Assembly: GCA_021154515.1 (NCBI GenBank)
Contig: JAJKIL010000319.1
Coordinates: forward strand, 1-14,941
Length of the DNA stretch: 14,941 bases
Reading direction: 5' to 3'
From: Niastella sp.
GTDB lineage: Bacteria > Bacteroidota > Bacteroidia > Chitinophagales > Chitinophagaceae
Part shown: positions 1-6,094 of the stretch, piece after piece
Layout: every line of letters begins with the position of its first letter
Numbering within the stretch: position 1 is the stretch's first letter
Translations under genes and position numbers: made by a program
Notes under the pieces: generated by a model
Database searches by the model: none
What the model was told of the DNA's origin: nothing
What the model saw: the letters and a program-made list of their open reading frames with translations, nothing else

Positions 1-43
1 TTACAGAGAGCCATACAAACAAACAGATAAGGATCGCTTTCAT
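1..43 (-). CDS. N-terminus of an exported protein, cut by the window edge
   Basis: Read on the minus strand from an ATG at 43, the first 14 codons give MKAILICLFVWLSV and run off the left edge. A lysine followed by an unbroken hydrophobic stretch is the start of a signal peptide or membrane anchor, so the product is probably exported or membrane-bound. A good -7 promoter element lies 29 bases upstream (72-79), which supports a real start here and a divergent arrangement with the PAP2 phosphatase gene. Too little is visible to assign a family; the call rests on the signal-like start and the promoter. Confidence 0.5.
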   Translation of the reverse strand, partial: MKAILICLFVWLSV

Positions 44-71
44 TAAAGTAAAGTTGTATCTAAGTTGAAAG

Positions 72-79
72 CAAACCTA
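72..79 (-). promoter_or_regulatory. Candidate -7 element for the left-edge gene
   Basis: On the minus strand this reads TAGGTTTG, an exact match to the Bacteroidota -7 consensus TAnnTTTG. It would place the transcript start about 20 nt before the ATG at 43. No clear TTTG -33 element is seen at the usual distance, so this is a plausible but incomplete promoter. Confidence 0.35.
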
Positions 80-88
80 AAAGGGAAA

Positions 89-122
89 TTTGAAGACTTC
101 CTGACTATGCAGGATAACTTTA
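89..122 (+). promoter_or_regulatory. Candidate promoter for the PAP2 gene
   Basis: TTTG at 89-92, a 22-base spacer, then TAACTTTA at 115-122 resembles the Bacteroidota -33/-7 pair (TTTG and TAnnTTTG), with one mismatch at the end of the -7 box. It would give a leader of about 90 nt before the TTG start at 218, containing the hairpin at 174-192. Confidence 0.3.
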
Positions 123-173
123 AACGCCCGGTAATAAGTTAACCTGAAATACGTTACTTTATATTAAAACAGT

Positions 174-192
174 CAATGCTCCTTCAGCATTG
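174..192 (+). other. Leader hairpin upstream of the PAP2 gene
   Basis: CAATGCT (174-180) and AGCATTG (186-192) form a perfect 7-bp stem with a 5-base loop, 25 bases before the TTG start. No T-run follows on the plus strand, so it is not an obvious terminator. It could affect leader stability or translation, or be chance. Confidence 0.35.
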
Positions 193-217
193 CTACAGAA
201 TTGCTAAAGATTTTTAG

Positions 218-1018
218 TTGTTAAAATCCTCTGATTTGTTTAGAAAGATATTATTGTCCATTTGTTTGATCGCGAGTTGTTTTGTGGCGTTTTCACAAGA
301 AACTACTCCCTCTCCCGCACTCGATTCTATTCCCCGCAATTATTCACCTGAAATGGCAACTAAACCAGTTGTCACCTGGCGTTCCCTGATTATACCGGGC
401 GCCATGATCACGTACGGGGTAGTTGCCATTAAATTTGATGGGTTCCAGGACTGGAACGAAGCGATTAAAGAGGAGATCTGGACTAAACAACCTCATCAGC
501 TGATCCATATTGACAATTATTTACAATGGGCGCCTGCTGCAAGTACTTTTGCCCTTGGCTTTGCAGGCGTAAAAGGCAGACATAATTTTACCGACCGGGC
601 GCTTATATTTGGCATGGCCGAATTAATTCAAAGCTCCGTAGTAGCTTCCGTAAAAAAGATCAGTGGGGAAATGAGACCTAATGGCGAGAGCAACCAGTCC
701 TTCCCTTCAGGGCATACTTCCAATGCATTTACAGGCGCCGAATTTATGCGATTAGAATATAAAGATGTATCGCCCTGGTATGGTGTTTATGGGTATGCAC
801 TGGCCGCTTCTACTGGTATTCTGAGAATGTACAATAATAAACACTGGCTGAGCGATGTAGTGGCAGCTGCCGGTGTAGGCATATTGTCCACAGATTTCAC
901 CTACTTTATTTATCCGAAAATAAAACGGCTGTTTACTACTAAACAGCATTCAAATGCCATTATTCTTCCTACTTATAACAATGGAGCATTTGGTATTTCC
1001 CTGGTAAAACGTTTGTGA
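218..1018 (+). CDS. Exported PAP2-superfamily phosphatase
   Basis: A 266-residue protein of the PAP2 (type 2 phosphatidic acid phosphatase) superfamily, which removes phosphate from lipid or other phosphomonoesters at the membrane or in the periplasm. The three family motifs are visible: KKISGEMRP (K-x6-RP, 146-154), PSGH (163-166) and RMYNNKHWLSD (R-x5-H-x3-D, 203-213) with the catalytic His209. The serine that usually precedes the third-motif arginine is Leu here. Residues 8-25 form a signal peptide ending near AFS, followed by a Pro/Ser-rich linker. The start is TTG at 218, directly after an in-frame TAG (215-217); TTG at 236 is the other option, and no ATG would keep the signal peptide. 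Candidate roles include undecaprenyl-pyrophosphate recycling or lipid A dephosphorylation, but the substrate is not determined. It is divergent from the left-edge gene and convergent with the GNAT gene. Confidence 0.88.
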   Translation: MLKSSDLFRKILLSICLIASCFVAFSQETTPSPALDSIPRNYSPEMATKPVVTWRSLIIPGAMITYGVVAIKFDGFQDWNEAIKEEIWTKQPHQLIHIDNYLQWAPAASTFALGFAGVKGRHNFTDRALIFGMAELIQSSVVASVKKISGEMRPNGESNQSFPSGHTSNAFTGAEFMRLEYKDVSPWYGVYGYALAASTGILRMYNNKHWLSDVVAAAGVGILSTDFTYFIYPKIKRLFTTKQHSNAIILPTYNNGAFGISLVKRL

Positions 1019-1026
1019 AAATAAGC

Positions 1027-1049
1027 TGGTCCCGGTTGAGCCAGGACCA
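1027..1049. terminator. Bidirectional hairpin terminator between convergent genes
   Basis: TGGTCC (1027-1032) pairs with GGACCA (1044-1049); inside, GG pairs with CC around a TTGAG loop after one mismatch. On the plus strand it is followed by TTTTAGTTATTT, and on the minus strand by a shorter T-rich run. It lies between the PAP2 stop (1018) and the GNAT stop (1056), as expected for a shared terminator. Confidence 0.6.
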
Positions 1050-1055
1050 TTTTAG

Positions 1056-1580
1056 TTATTTAATCTTTTCCTTCACCATATAAACCAGGGGCAGGCCTAC
1101 TTCATCGACACCGGTGACAGCACTGTTTTTCACAAACCCGTAACTGGCAAAAAATTCCAGGTCGGGGTTTTGTTCATACTCCCCTATCCATACTATTTGC
1201 TGCAGACCGCAAATAGAAAGACATTTTTCAAACAGGCTCTTTTTTACCTGAATGTCATCAAACTTCTTCAACACCGCGAAGTCGGCGATCCGCATGATGC
1301 TTTTGCCATTGAAGATCTCCGGTCGGCTGCCTTTAGAGGTAACGCGGGCATAACCTGCTACCTCGCCATCGGCATAAACCACCAGGAACTGGTTCGAGAG
1401 GCTATTCATGTCTACATGCAATGCCCCGGTACTAAATTTTTTCTGGATATAATCCTTCAATTGGGCCGGCGGCACTTTGCCGGTATATTTTTCCCTTGCA
1501 GTTGCTGCACTTATAAACGATAAAGTTTGTTTACATTCTTCCGTACCGATGCAGAAACTTGTTATAATTGTATTTTCCAT
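1056..1580 (-). CDS. GNAT-like N-acetyltransferase family protein
   Basis: The chosen start is the ATG at 1580 (MENTIITSF), giving 174 residues. The frame is open back to 1709, but that stretch lies inside the sucA coding region. The protein has the general shape of a GNAT acetyltransferase, which transfers acetyl from acetyl-CoA to an amine: a VVYADGEVAGYARV beta hairpin (67-80), an IADFAVLKKF strand and helix (98-107) where the acetyl-CoA site would be, and EFFASYGF (142-149), the common C-terminal motif. The usual Q/RxxGxG/A pyrophosphate-binding loop is degenerate here (KKFDDIQVKKS), so acetyl-CoA binding is not certain. It starts 7 nt after the sucA stop and is almost certainly co-transcribed with mug and sucA; a hairpin at 1027-1049 ends the unit. 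The substrate is unknown. Confidence 0.72.
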   Translation of the reverse strand: MENTIITSFCIGTEECKQTLSFISAATAREKYTGKVPPAQLKDYIQKKFSTGALHVDMNSLSNQFLVVYADGEVAGYARVTSKGSRPEIFNGKSIMRIADFAVLKKFDDIQVKKSLFEKCLSICGLQQIVWIGEYEQNPDLEFFASYGFVKNSAVTGVDEVGLPLVYMVKEKIK

Positions 1581-1587
1581 AATTTGA

Positions 1588-4323
1588 TCAATTAATAGGT
1601 TCGAACGCCCGGTTAACAATTTCCAGTTGCTCTGCGGCGTGTTGTTTTGAGAAACCTGTTGCCGGACTGCTTGCTTCCGGTCGCGCAATAACCTGGAGGT
1701 TGAGATCACTGTTGCGGAACTTGCGGCACAGGTAGGGCCAGGCGCCCATATTCTCCGGTTCTTCCTGCACCCAGATAAATTCTTTTGCTGTTGCGTATTT
1801 CTCTTTAACCTGTTGCATTTGCTTAAATGGGGTGGGATAAAGCTGTTCTATCCTTACTATAGCAACATCACGATGTTTATTTTCCTGCTGTCTTTGAAGC
1901 AGGTCGTAATAAACTTTTCCACTGCAAAACAATACCCGCTTTACTTCCGTGCTGGTTACATTGGTATCGTCAATCAGTTTGTGGAAATGTCCCTGGGTAA
2001 ATTCACTGACCGGCGATACGCATAACGGGTGACGCAATAAACTTTTCGGAGCGAATACAATTAACGGGATGCGAAAATCGCGATGCAACTGACGACGCAA
2101 GACATGAAAGAAATTGGCTGGCGTTGTACAGTTCACCAGTTGAATATTGTTATTGGCGCACAGGTCCATAAAGCGCTCAATCCGGGCAGACGTATGTTCC
2201 GGCCCCGCTCCTTCATATCCATGTGGCAACAGCATCACCAATCCATTTCCTAATTGCCATTTAGCTTCTGCGCTTGTCACATACTGGTCTACAATTACCT
2301 GACCCGTATTTAAAAAATCACCATACTGGGCTTCCCAAACCACCAGCGCGTTTGGATTGGCCGAAGCATAGCCATATTCAAAGCCCAGCACGCCATATTC
2401 TGATAGCAGGGAGTTATAGATGTTGAACTTTTCGGTGGCGCCCACATGGTTAAGCGGCACAAATTCTTCGCCTGAGTCAATGATAGCTGCGGTTGCATGC
2501 CGGTGTGAAAAGGTACCCCGCTTTACATCTTCTCCACTTACCCGTACGGGGTAGCCTTCTTTCAACAATGAACCATAAGCCAGCAACTCTCCCATTGCCC
2601 AATCGAATACTTTTGTCTCCTGCACCATTTTTTGGCGGCCATCAAACAATTTTTCTATCTTCTTTAAAAAAGTTTTATCCTTTGGCAACGTAGTGAGCCC
2701 ATTTCCTATCTCTTCAATCATTTCTGCTGACACAGCCGTATCGGGCGCTTCTTCAAGATCAGTTTCATTCGCCTTGCGCAAACCCTGCCAGGCGTTTTGG
2801 TACAAGGGCCTGGTCACCTCAATACTTTCTACCGCTTTCGCTTCATCCAAATACGATTGCAACGCAGCCTTGAAAGAAGTATCAATCTCCATAGCATACT
2901 CCTTTTGAATAGCGTTCTCTGCAAACAGCTTCTGCACATAGATCTCTTTGGGATTGGGGTGGCTATCGATCGATTTATATAACAATGGCTGGGTAAACCT
3001 CGGTTCGTCCGACTCGTTATGTCCATACTTCCGGTAGCATAAAAGATCAATAAAAACATCACCATGAAAAGTCTGCCGGTAATCGATAGCCAACCCTATT
3101 ACATGACCCAAAGCTTCCACATCGTCGCCATTAACATGAAAAACCGGTGCAGAGACAATTTTTGCAAGGTCCGTACAATACGTACTGGAACGTGCATCCT
3201 TATAATCTGTTGTAAATCCAACCTGGTTGTTGATGACTATATGAATGGTGCCGCCTGTGTGATACCCATCCAGTTTTTCCATTTGTAACACTTCATATAC
3301 CACACCCTGCCCGGCAATAGAAGAATCACCATGTAAAAGTATCGGCACGATCCGGGAATAGTCCCCCTTGTATTTGAAGTCTGCTTTCGAACGCGTAATG
3401 CCTTCCACCACTGCATTCACGGCTTCCAAATGGGAAGGATTGGCGCATACGCTTAGGTGTACCGGCTTTCCACTTACAGTAGTCACATCGTTGGAATAAC
3501 CTAAATGATATTTTACATCGCCACTAAAAGTACTGTCATGTTGCTGGGTCTTACCCTGAAATTCTTCAAAGATCTCTTTATACGGTTTCCCCAAAATATT
3601 TGCCAGTACGTTTAACCGGCCACGGTGGCCCATGCCGATTATAAATGCTGACATACCTGTACCGGCGCCCTTTTCAATCAACAGGTCTAGCGCCGGGATC
3701 AGGGTTTCTCCGCCTTCTAAAGAAAACCGCTTTTGTCCCAGGAATTTTGTTTGCAGAAATGTTTCAAACACTACTGCCTGCGTTAATTTATTGAGTATGC
3801 GTTTTTTTTCTTCTACTGAAAAACGGGGCTTGTTCCTGACTGCTTCCATTTTATCCTGGAACCATGTATGTTTCCCGGGATTACCGGCATATTTATATTC
3901 AACCCCAATGGGCCCGCAATAAGTTTCTTCCAGCAGCTGCCGGATGTCACGTAACGTAGCTGCCCCTAAACCAATTTCTGCCCCGGCTTTGAAAACCGTG
4001 TCCAGATCAGCATCGTTCAATCCGAAAGACGCCAGGTCCTTTCCCGGTAAATGCCGCCGCCGTTCCCGTACCGGGTTTGTTTTTGCAAACAGGTGCCCTC
4101 TCATGCGATATCCATTGATGAGATTCAGCACATTGATCTCTTTAGTAAGCGTAGTATCCGTGGCTGCGGAAATAGTGGAACTATCCTCAGTAGCGCCAAA
4201 GTCAAATCCTTCAAAAAATTTCTGCCAGCCAAATTCTATCGATCCGGGATCATGCTGATACGCTTCGTAAAGCGAGTTGATGTACGCTGCATTCCCGTTA
4301 TTAAGATATGTTAAGCGTTCCAT
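1588..4323 (-). CDS. sucA: 2-oxoglutarate dehydrogenase E1 component
   Basis: A 911-residue thiamine-diphosphate-dependent E1 subunit of the 2-oxoglutarate dehydrogenase complex, which decarboxylates 2-oxoglutarate in the TCA cycle and passes the succinyl group to E2. The length fits the family (about 900-950). In order: the N-terminal E2/E3-binding segment (LTYLNNGNAAYINSLYEAY, 4-22); HLFAKTNPV (77-85); KRFSLEGGE (198-206); GHRGRLN (232-238); the ThDP/Mg motif from GD (332-333) to INNQ (364-367); KYGHNE (432-437); then the transketolase-like pyrimidine domain with SHRHA, EAQYGDF and GPEHTSARIER; and a C-terminal QEEPENMGAWPY. After GD the sequence is SS where many relatives have AA; this looks like a tolerated change. 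The ATG at 4323 lies inside the end of mug (23-bp overlap), suggesting translational coupling. The E2 gene (sucB/odhB), often adjacent in Bacteroidota, is absent on both sides here. Confidence 0.96.
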   Translation of the reverse strand: MERLTYLNNGNAAYINSLYEAYQHDPGSIEFGWQKFFEGFDFGATEDSSTISAATDTTLTKEINVLNLINGYRMRGHLFAKTNPVRERRRHLPGKDLASFGLNDADLDTVFKAGAEIGLGAATLRDIRQLLEETYCGPIGVEYKYAGNPGKHTWFQDKMEAVRNKPRFSVEEKKRILNKLTQAVVFETFLQTKFLGQKRFSLEGGETLIPALDLLIEKGAGTGMSAFIIGMGHRGRLNVLANILGKPYKEIFEEFQGKTQQHDSTFSGDVKYHLGYSNDVTTVSGKPVHLSVCANPSHLEAVNAVVEGITRSKADFKYKGDYSRIVPILLHGDSSIAGQGVVYEVLQMEKLDGYHTGGTIHIVINNQVGFTTDYKDARSSTYCTDLAKIVSAPVFHVNGDDVEALGHVIGLAIDYRQTFHGDVFIDLLCYRKYGHNESDEPRFTQPLLYKSIDSHPNPKEIYVQKLFAENAIQKEYAMEIDTSFKAALQSYLDEAKAVESIEVTRPLYQNAWQGLRKANETDLEEAPDTAVSAEMIEEIGNGLTTLPKDKTFLKKIEKLFDGRQKMVQETKVFDWAMGELLAYGSLLKEGYPVRVSGEDVKRGTFSHRHATAAIIDSGEEFVPLNHVGATEKFNIYNSLLSEYGVLGFEYGYASANPNALVVWEAQYGDFLNTGQVIVDQYVTSAEAKWQLGNGLVMLLPHGYEGAGPEHTSARIERFMDLCANNNIQLVNCTTPANFFHVLRRQLHRDFRIPLIVFAPKSLLRHPLCVSPVSEFTQGHFHKLIDDTNVTSTEVKRVLFCSGKVYYDLLQRQQENKHRDVAIVRIEQLYPTPFKQMQQVKEKYATAKEFIWVQEEPENMGAWPYLCRKFRNSDLNLQVIARPEASSPATGFSKQHAAEQLEIVNRAFEPIN

Positions 4324-4846
4324 GATTATTTTGTTTTAAAACAGGTATACTTTTTAGCAATTCCTGGTAATGATCAACCAGTGACTGTAATGTAAAATTG
4401 CGGTTAAGTCCACTTGGATTCGGTAACACCCAAACAATAGCACCACAAAATTTTTTCTCCTGCAATCCCCACTCAACCGTTTTTAATCCCGAGAAAGCCA
4501 GCCAGGCCGGCTTTCCCAGGAATGCTAAACGGGCAGGTTTATATTTCTCTATCTTTTGTTTAAATGACTCTATAGACGAAGCAAATTCGTCTTTTGATAA
4601 TTCATCCGCCCGCACGGTTGCGCGCGCTACTGCGGTGGTTAACCCATAGCCATAAGTAAGAATAGTGGTATCGAACCGGGACTCTATCTCGTACGGTGTA
4701 AAGCCTGCCTGGTGAAGCACCCGCCAGAACCTGTTACTGCGATTGGTGAAATGATGCCCCTTCATGGCAGACGTTAATCCCGGGTTGATGCCACAAAACA
4801 CCACCTTCAGGTTTTTTGAAATAATATCTGGTAACTGATTGTTCAT
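4301..4846 (-). CDS. mug: G/U(T) mismatch-specific DNA glycosylase (Mug/TDG family)
   Basis: A 181-residue single-domain glycosylase that removes uracil (and ethenocytosine or thymine) from mismatches with guanine, starting base-excision repair in the cytoplasm. The Mug signature is clear: VVFCGINPGL (15-24), where Asn21 corresponds to the water-activating Asn18 of E. coli Mug; NRFWRVLHQAGF (38-49); LAFLGKPAW (107-115); and WVLPNPSGLNR (139-149), the motif that inserts into the helix at the mismatch. Length and layout match E. coli Mug (168 residues) with a short C-terminal extension. The ATG at 4846 precedes NNQLPDIISKNLKVVFCG, aligning with the family N-terminus. It is the first gene of a minus-strand unit whose end overlaps the start of sucA by 23 bp. 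Confidence 0.93.
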   Translation of the reverse strand: MNNQLPDIISKNLKVVFCGINPGLTSAMKGHHFTNRSNRFWRVLHQAGFTPYEIESRFDTTILTYGYGLTTAVARATVRADELSKDEFASSIESFKQKIEKYKPARLAFLGKPAWLAFSGLKTVEWGLQEKKFCGAIVWVLPNPSGLNRNFTLQSLVDHYQELLKSIPVLKQNNHGTLNIS

Positions 4847-4852
4847 GTTAAT

Positions 4853-4969
4853 TTATGTATTGAATACTTCCATGTGAGCGTTGCCATAAACCTGGTAAAT
4901 GCTGCCAACACTATGCCACTGGCGCACAAAGTTCCAATTAGTGGTGAAACTATTGTAGACCGGATAGCC
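4853..4969 (-). pseudogene. Possible gene remnant (C-terminal fragment without a start)
   Basis: On the minus strand, 38 codons between a TGA (4970-4972) and a TAA (4853-4855) read like protein: it begins GYPVYNSFTTNWNFVRQW and ends GNAHMEVFNT. Upstream of the TGA the same frame reads KTNISHFDEY, so a single nonsense codon may interrupt an older gene. There is no start codon early in the stretch and no recognised family. It fills most of the AraC-mug spacer and may equally be chance or the mug leader; a short frame like this is weak evidence. Confidence 0.2.
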
Positions 4970-5016
4970 TCAGTATTCGTCGAAATGGCTTATGTTGGTT
5001 TTGGGCGGGAATAAAC

Positions 5017-5889
5017 CTAAACGAACTTTTTGCGGTATTCCACCGGCGTCATGCCGGCGTTCGCGCGGAAAAATTTACCAAAAACGGATTGGTCGGAGAA
5101 GCTCAGCATTTCACTTACCAGCGATACGGTAAGCGCCTTATTCTGCAATAAAACCTTTGCTTCCAGTATTATGGTGTCATCGATCCATTTTCCGGCCGAC
5201 CTGCCCGTGTGTTTTTTGATGGCTGCTGACAATGACTTGGGAGTAAGATGCAACTGGCCGGCATAAAAATCGAGCTTGTGCTCCTGCATATAATGACGTC
5301 TGAGCAACTGCCTGAATTTTGTAATTAAAGGATGCGATTTTTGTAAGGCGGGCTCGTTACCGGCATGCTGGCGGTAATACCCATCGATCTCATAGATCAA
5401 AGCAAAAATGTAGGCCCTGATGATTGGCGCCTGGTGAAGATCCGTAGTGGTTTGTGTTAATTGAAACAGGTCAAATATTTTGCTGTATTTCGTCAGGAAG
5501 GGTTCTTTTAGCGGTAATGTCGGGCGCTCGCTGTTTTCAAAAAATTCGAATTTCGAAAGGAATAATGGATCCACATGGTGTTCTAATAAGAAGGTGTCTT
5601 TGAAAAAAATAACATCCATCTTCAACAGGTCGGTGCGTTTGGTGAAAAAACGGATAACTGAAGGCCCCAGTGTGATCATGGCCGGCGCATCCACATCCAT
5701 CGTCGACAGTCCTACATTCAGTCTTACGCCCCCTTCTTTTATAAATACGATCGCATAACTCTCGGCCCGGTAGGGCTCGGCATAATAGGGATGTTTACCA
5801 GCTTCAACAAAAAGATATTCCTTATTGGTATCAGGCACTGAAAAGAGCCGGCTATGAGAGGAAAGCGTAAAGGTCTTTATCGCGCCCAT
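5017..5889 (-). CDS. AraC-family transcriptional regulator
   Basis: A 290-residue cytoplasmic DNA-binding regulator. The N-terminal part (about 20-150) is a cupin-like sensing domain with a conserved-looking HPYYAEPYRAESYAIVFIKEG segment split over residues 33-53. The C-terminal part (about 188-290) is the double helix-turn-helix domain: first HTH FYAGQLHLTPKSLSAAIKKHTG at 208-229 (two overlapping motifs, LTPKSLS and KKHTGRS), second HTH around VSEMLSFSDQSVFGKFF (258-274), ending with the family hallmark GMTPVEYRKKF (279-289). This is the one-component AraC type common in Bacteroidota, unlike the very large hybrid two-component regulators used in many polysaccharide loci. It lies downstream of the SusD terminator and so is probably transcribed alone, from the 5890-5984 spacer. 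The effector and targets are unknown. Confidence 0.9.
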   Translation of the reverse strand: MGAIKTFTLSSHSRLFSVPDTNKEYLFVEAGKHPYYAEPYRAESYAIVFIKEGGVRLNVGLSTMDVDAPAMITLGPSVIRFFTKRTDLLKMDVIFFKDTFLLEHHVDPLFLSKFEFFENSERPTLPLKEPFLTKYSKIFDLFQLTQTTTDLHQAPIIRAYIFALIYEIDGYYRQHAGNEPALQKSHPLITKFRQLLRRHYMQEHKLDFYAGQLHLTPKSLSAAIKKHTGRSAGKWIDDTIILEAKVLLQNKALTVSLVSEMLSFSDQSVFGKFFRANAGMTPVEYRKKFV

Positions 5890-5940
5890 GTGGTCAGGGT
5901 TTCATGAAACGGTAAAGATAAGCCTCCTTCGCCAATACTT

Positions 5941-5966
5941 GCGCCTTCGCTAAAGCTTCAGCGGCA
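5941..5966. repeat. Dispersed-repeat-like element related to the fecR insert
   Basis: This stretch contains GCTAAAGCTTCAGCGG (5949-5964). The insert in fecR at 12373-12405, read on its minus strand, contains GCTAAAGCTTCGGCGG, a 15 of 16 match, and both sit in similar CNCCT..GCTAAAGCTTC context. Two copies in one 15-kb window, one intergenic and one inside a gene, suggest a small dispersed repeat family. It lies between the AraC start and the susD terminator. Confidence 0.5.
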
Positions 5967-5984
5967 CGCGGACGGCGGCCAAAG

Positions 5985-6027
5985 AAAAAAGGACCGCCTA
6001 CCGGAAAGCCGGGACGATCCTTTTTTT
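5985..6027. terminator. Strong hairpin terminator after susD
   Basis: AAAAAAGGACCGCC (5985-5998) pairs with the segment ending GATCCTTTTTT (to about 6026) over roughly 14 bp including two G-U pairs, and CCGG-aaag-CCGG forms an inner stem. T-runs follow on both strands (TTTTTTT at 6021-6027; TTTTTTC on the minus strand). It lies 68 bases past the susD stop and about 95 bases before the AraC start, so it separates the susCD unit from the regulator. Confidence 0.8.
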
Positions 6028-6094
6028 GAGAATCCGACATCCGCCAACCCGGATTTATCGGAACTGTATGTCTGCTAATCAATGAAACCTACAA

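Noticed and set aside
1006..1013. A third AAACGTTT core at the end of the PAP2 gene
   Set aside because: It lies inside coding sequence (Lys-Arg-Leu codons) and is not part of a longer palindrome; probably chance.
1170..1523. A 117-codon plus-strand frame opposite the GNAT gene
   Set aside because: No motif or start context; the opposite strand encodes a coherent protein with operon spacing.
1581..1709. Upstream extension of the GNAT reading frame by 43 codons
   Set aside because: It lies wholly within the conserved C-terminus of sucA; the ATG at 1580 fits the operon spacing better.
6038..6048. CATCCGCCAAC shared with the minus strand of the terminator at 14073-14104
   Set aside because: Only 11 bases match and both lie in GC-rich hairpin-prone spacers; not enough to call a repeat family.
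5894..6082. A 62-codon minus-strand frame between AraC and susD
   Set aside because: It runs through the terminator hairpin and the dispersed-repeat element; its composition reflects those structures, and no family is recognisable.
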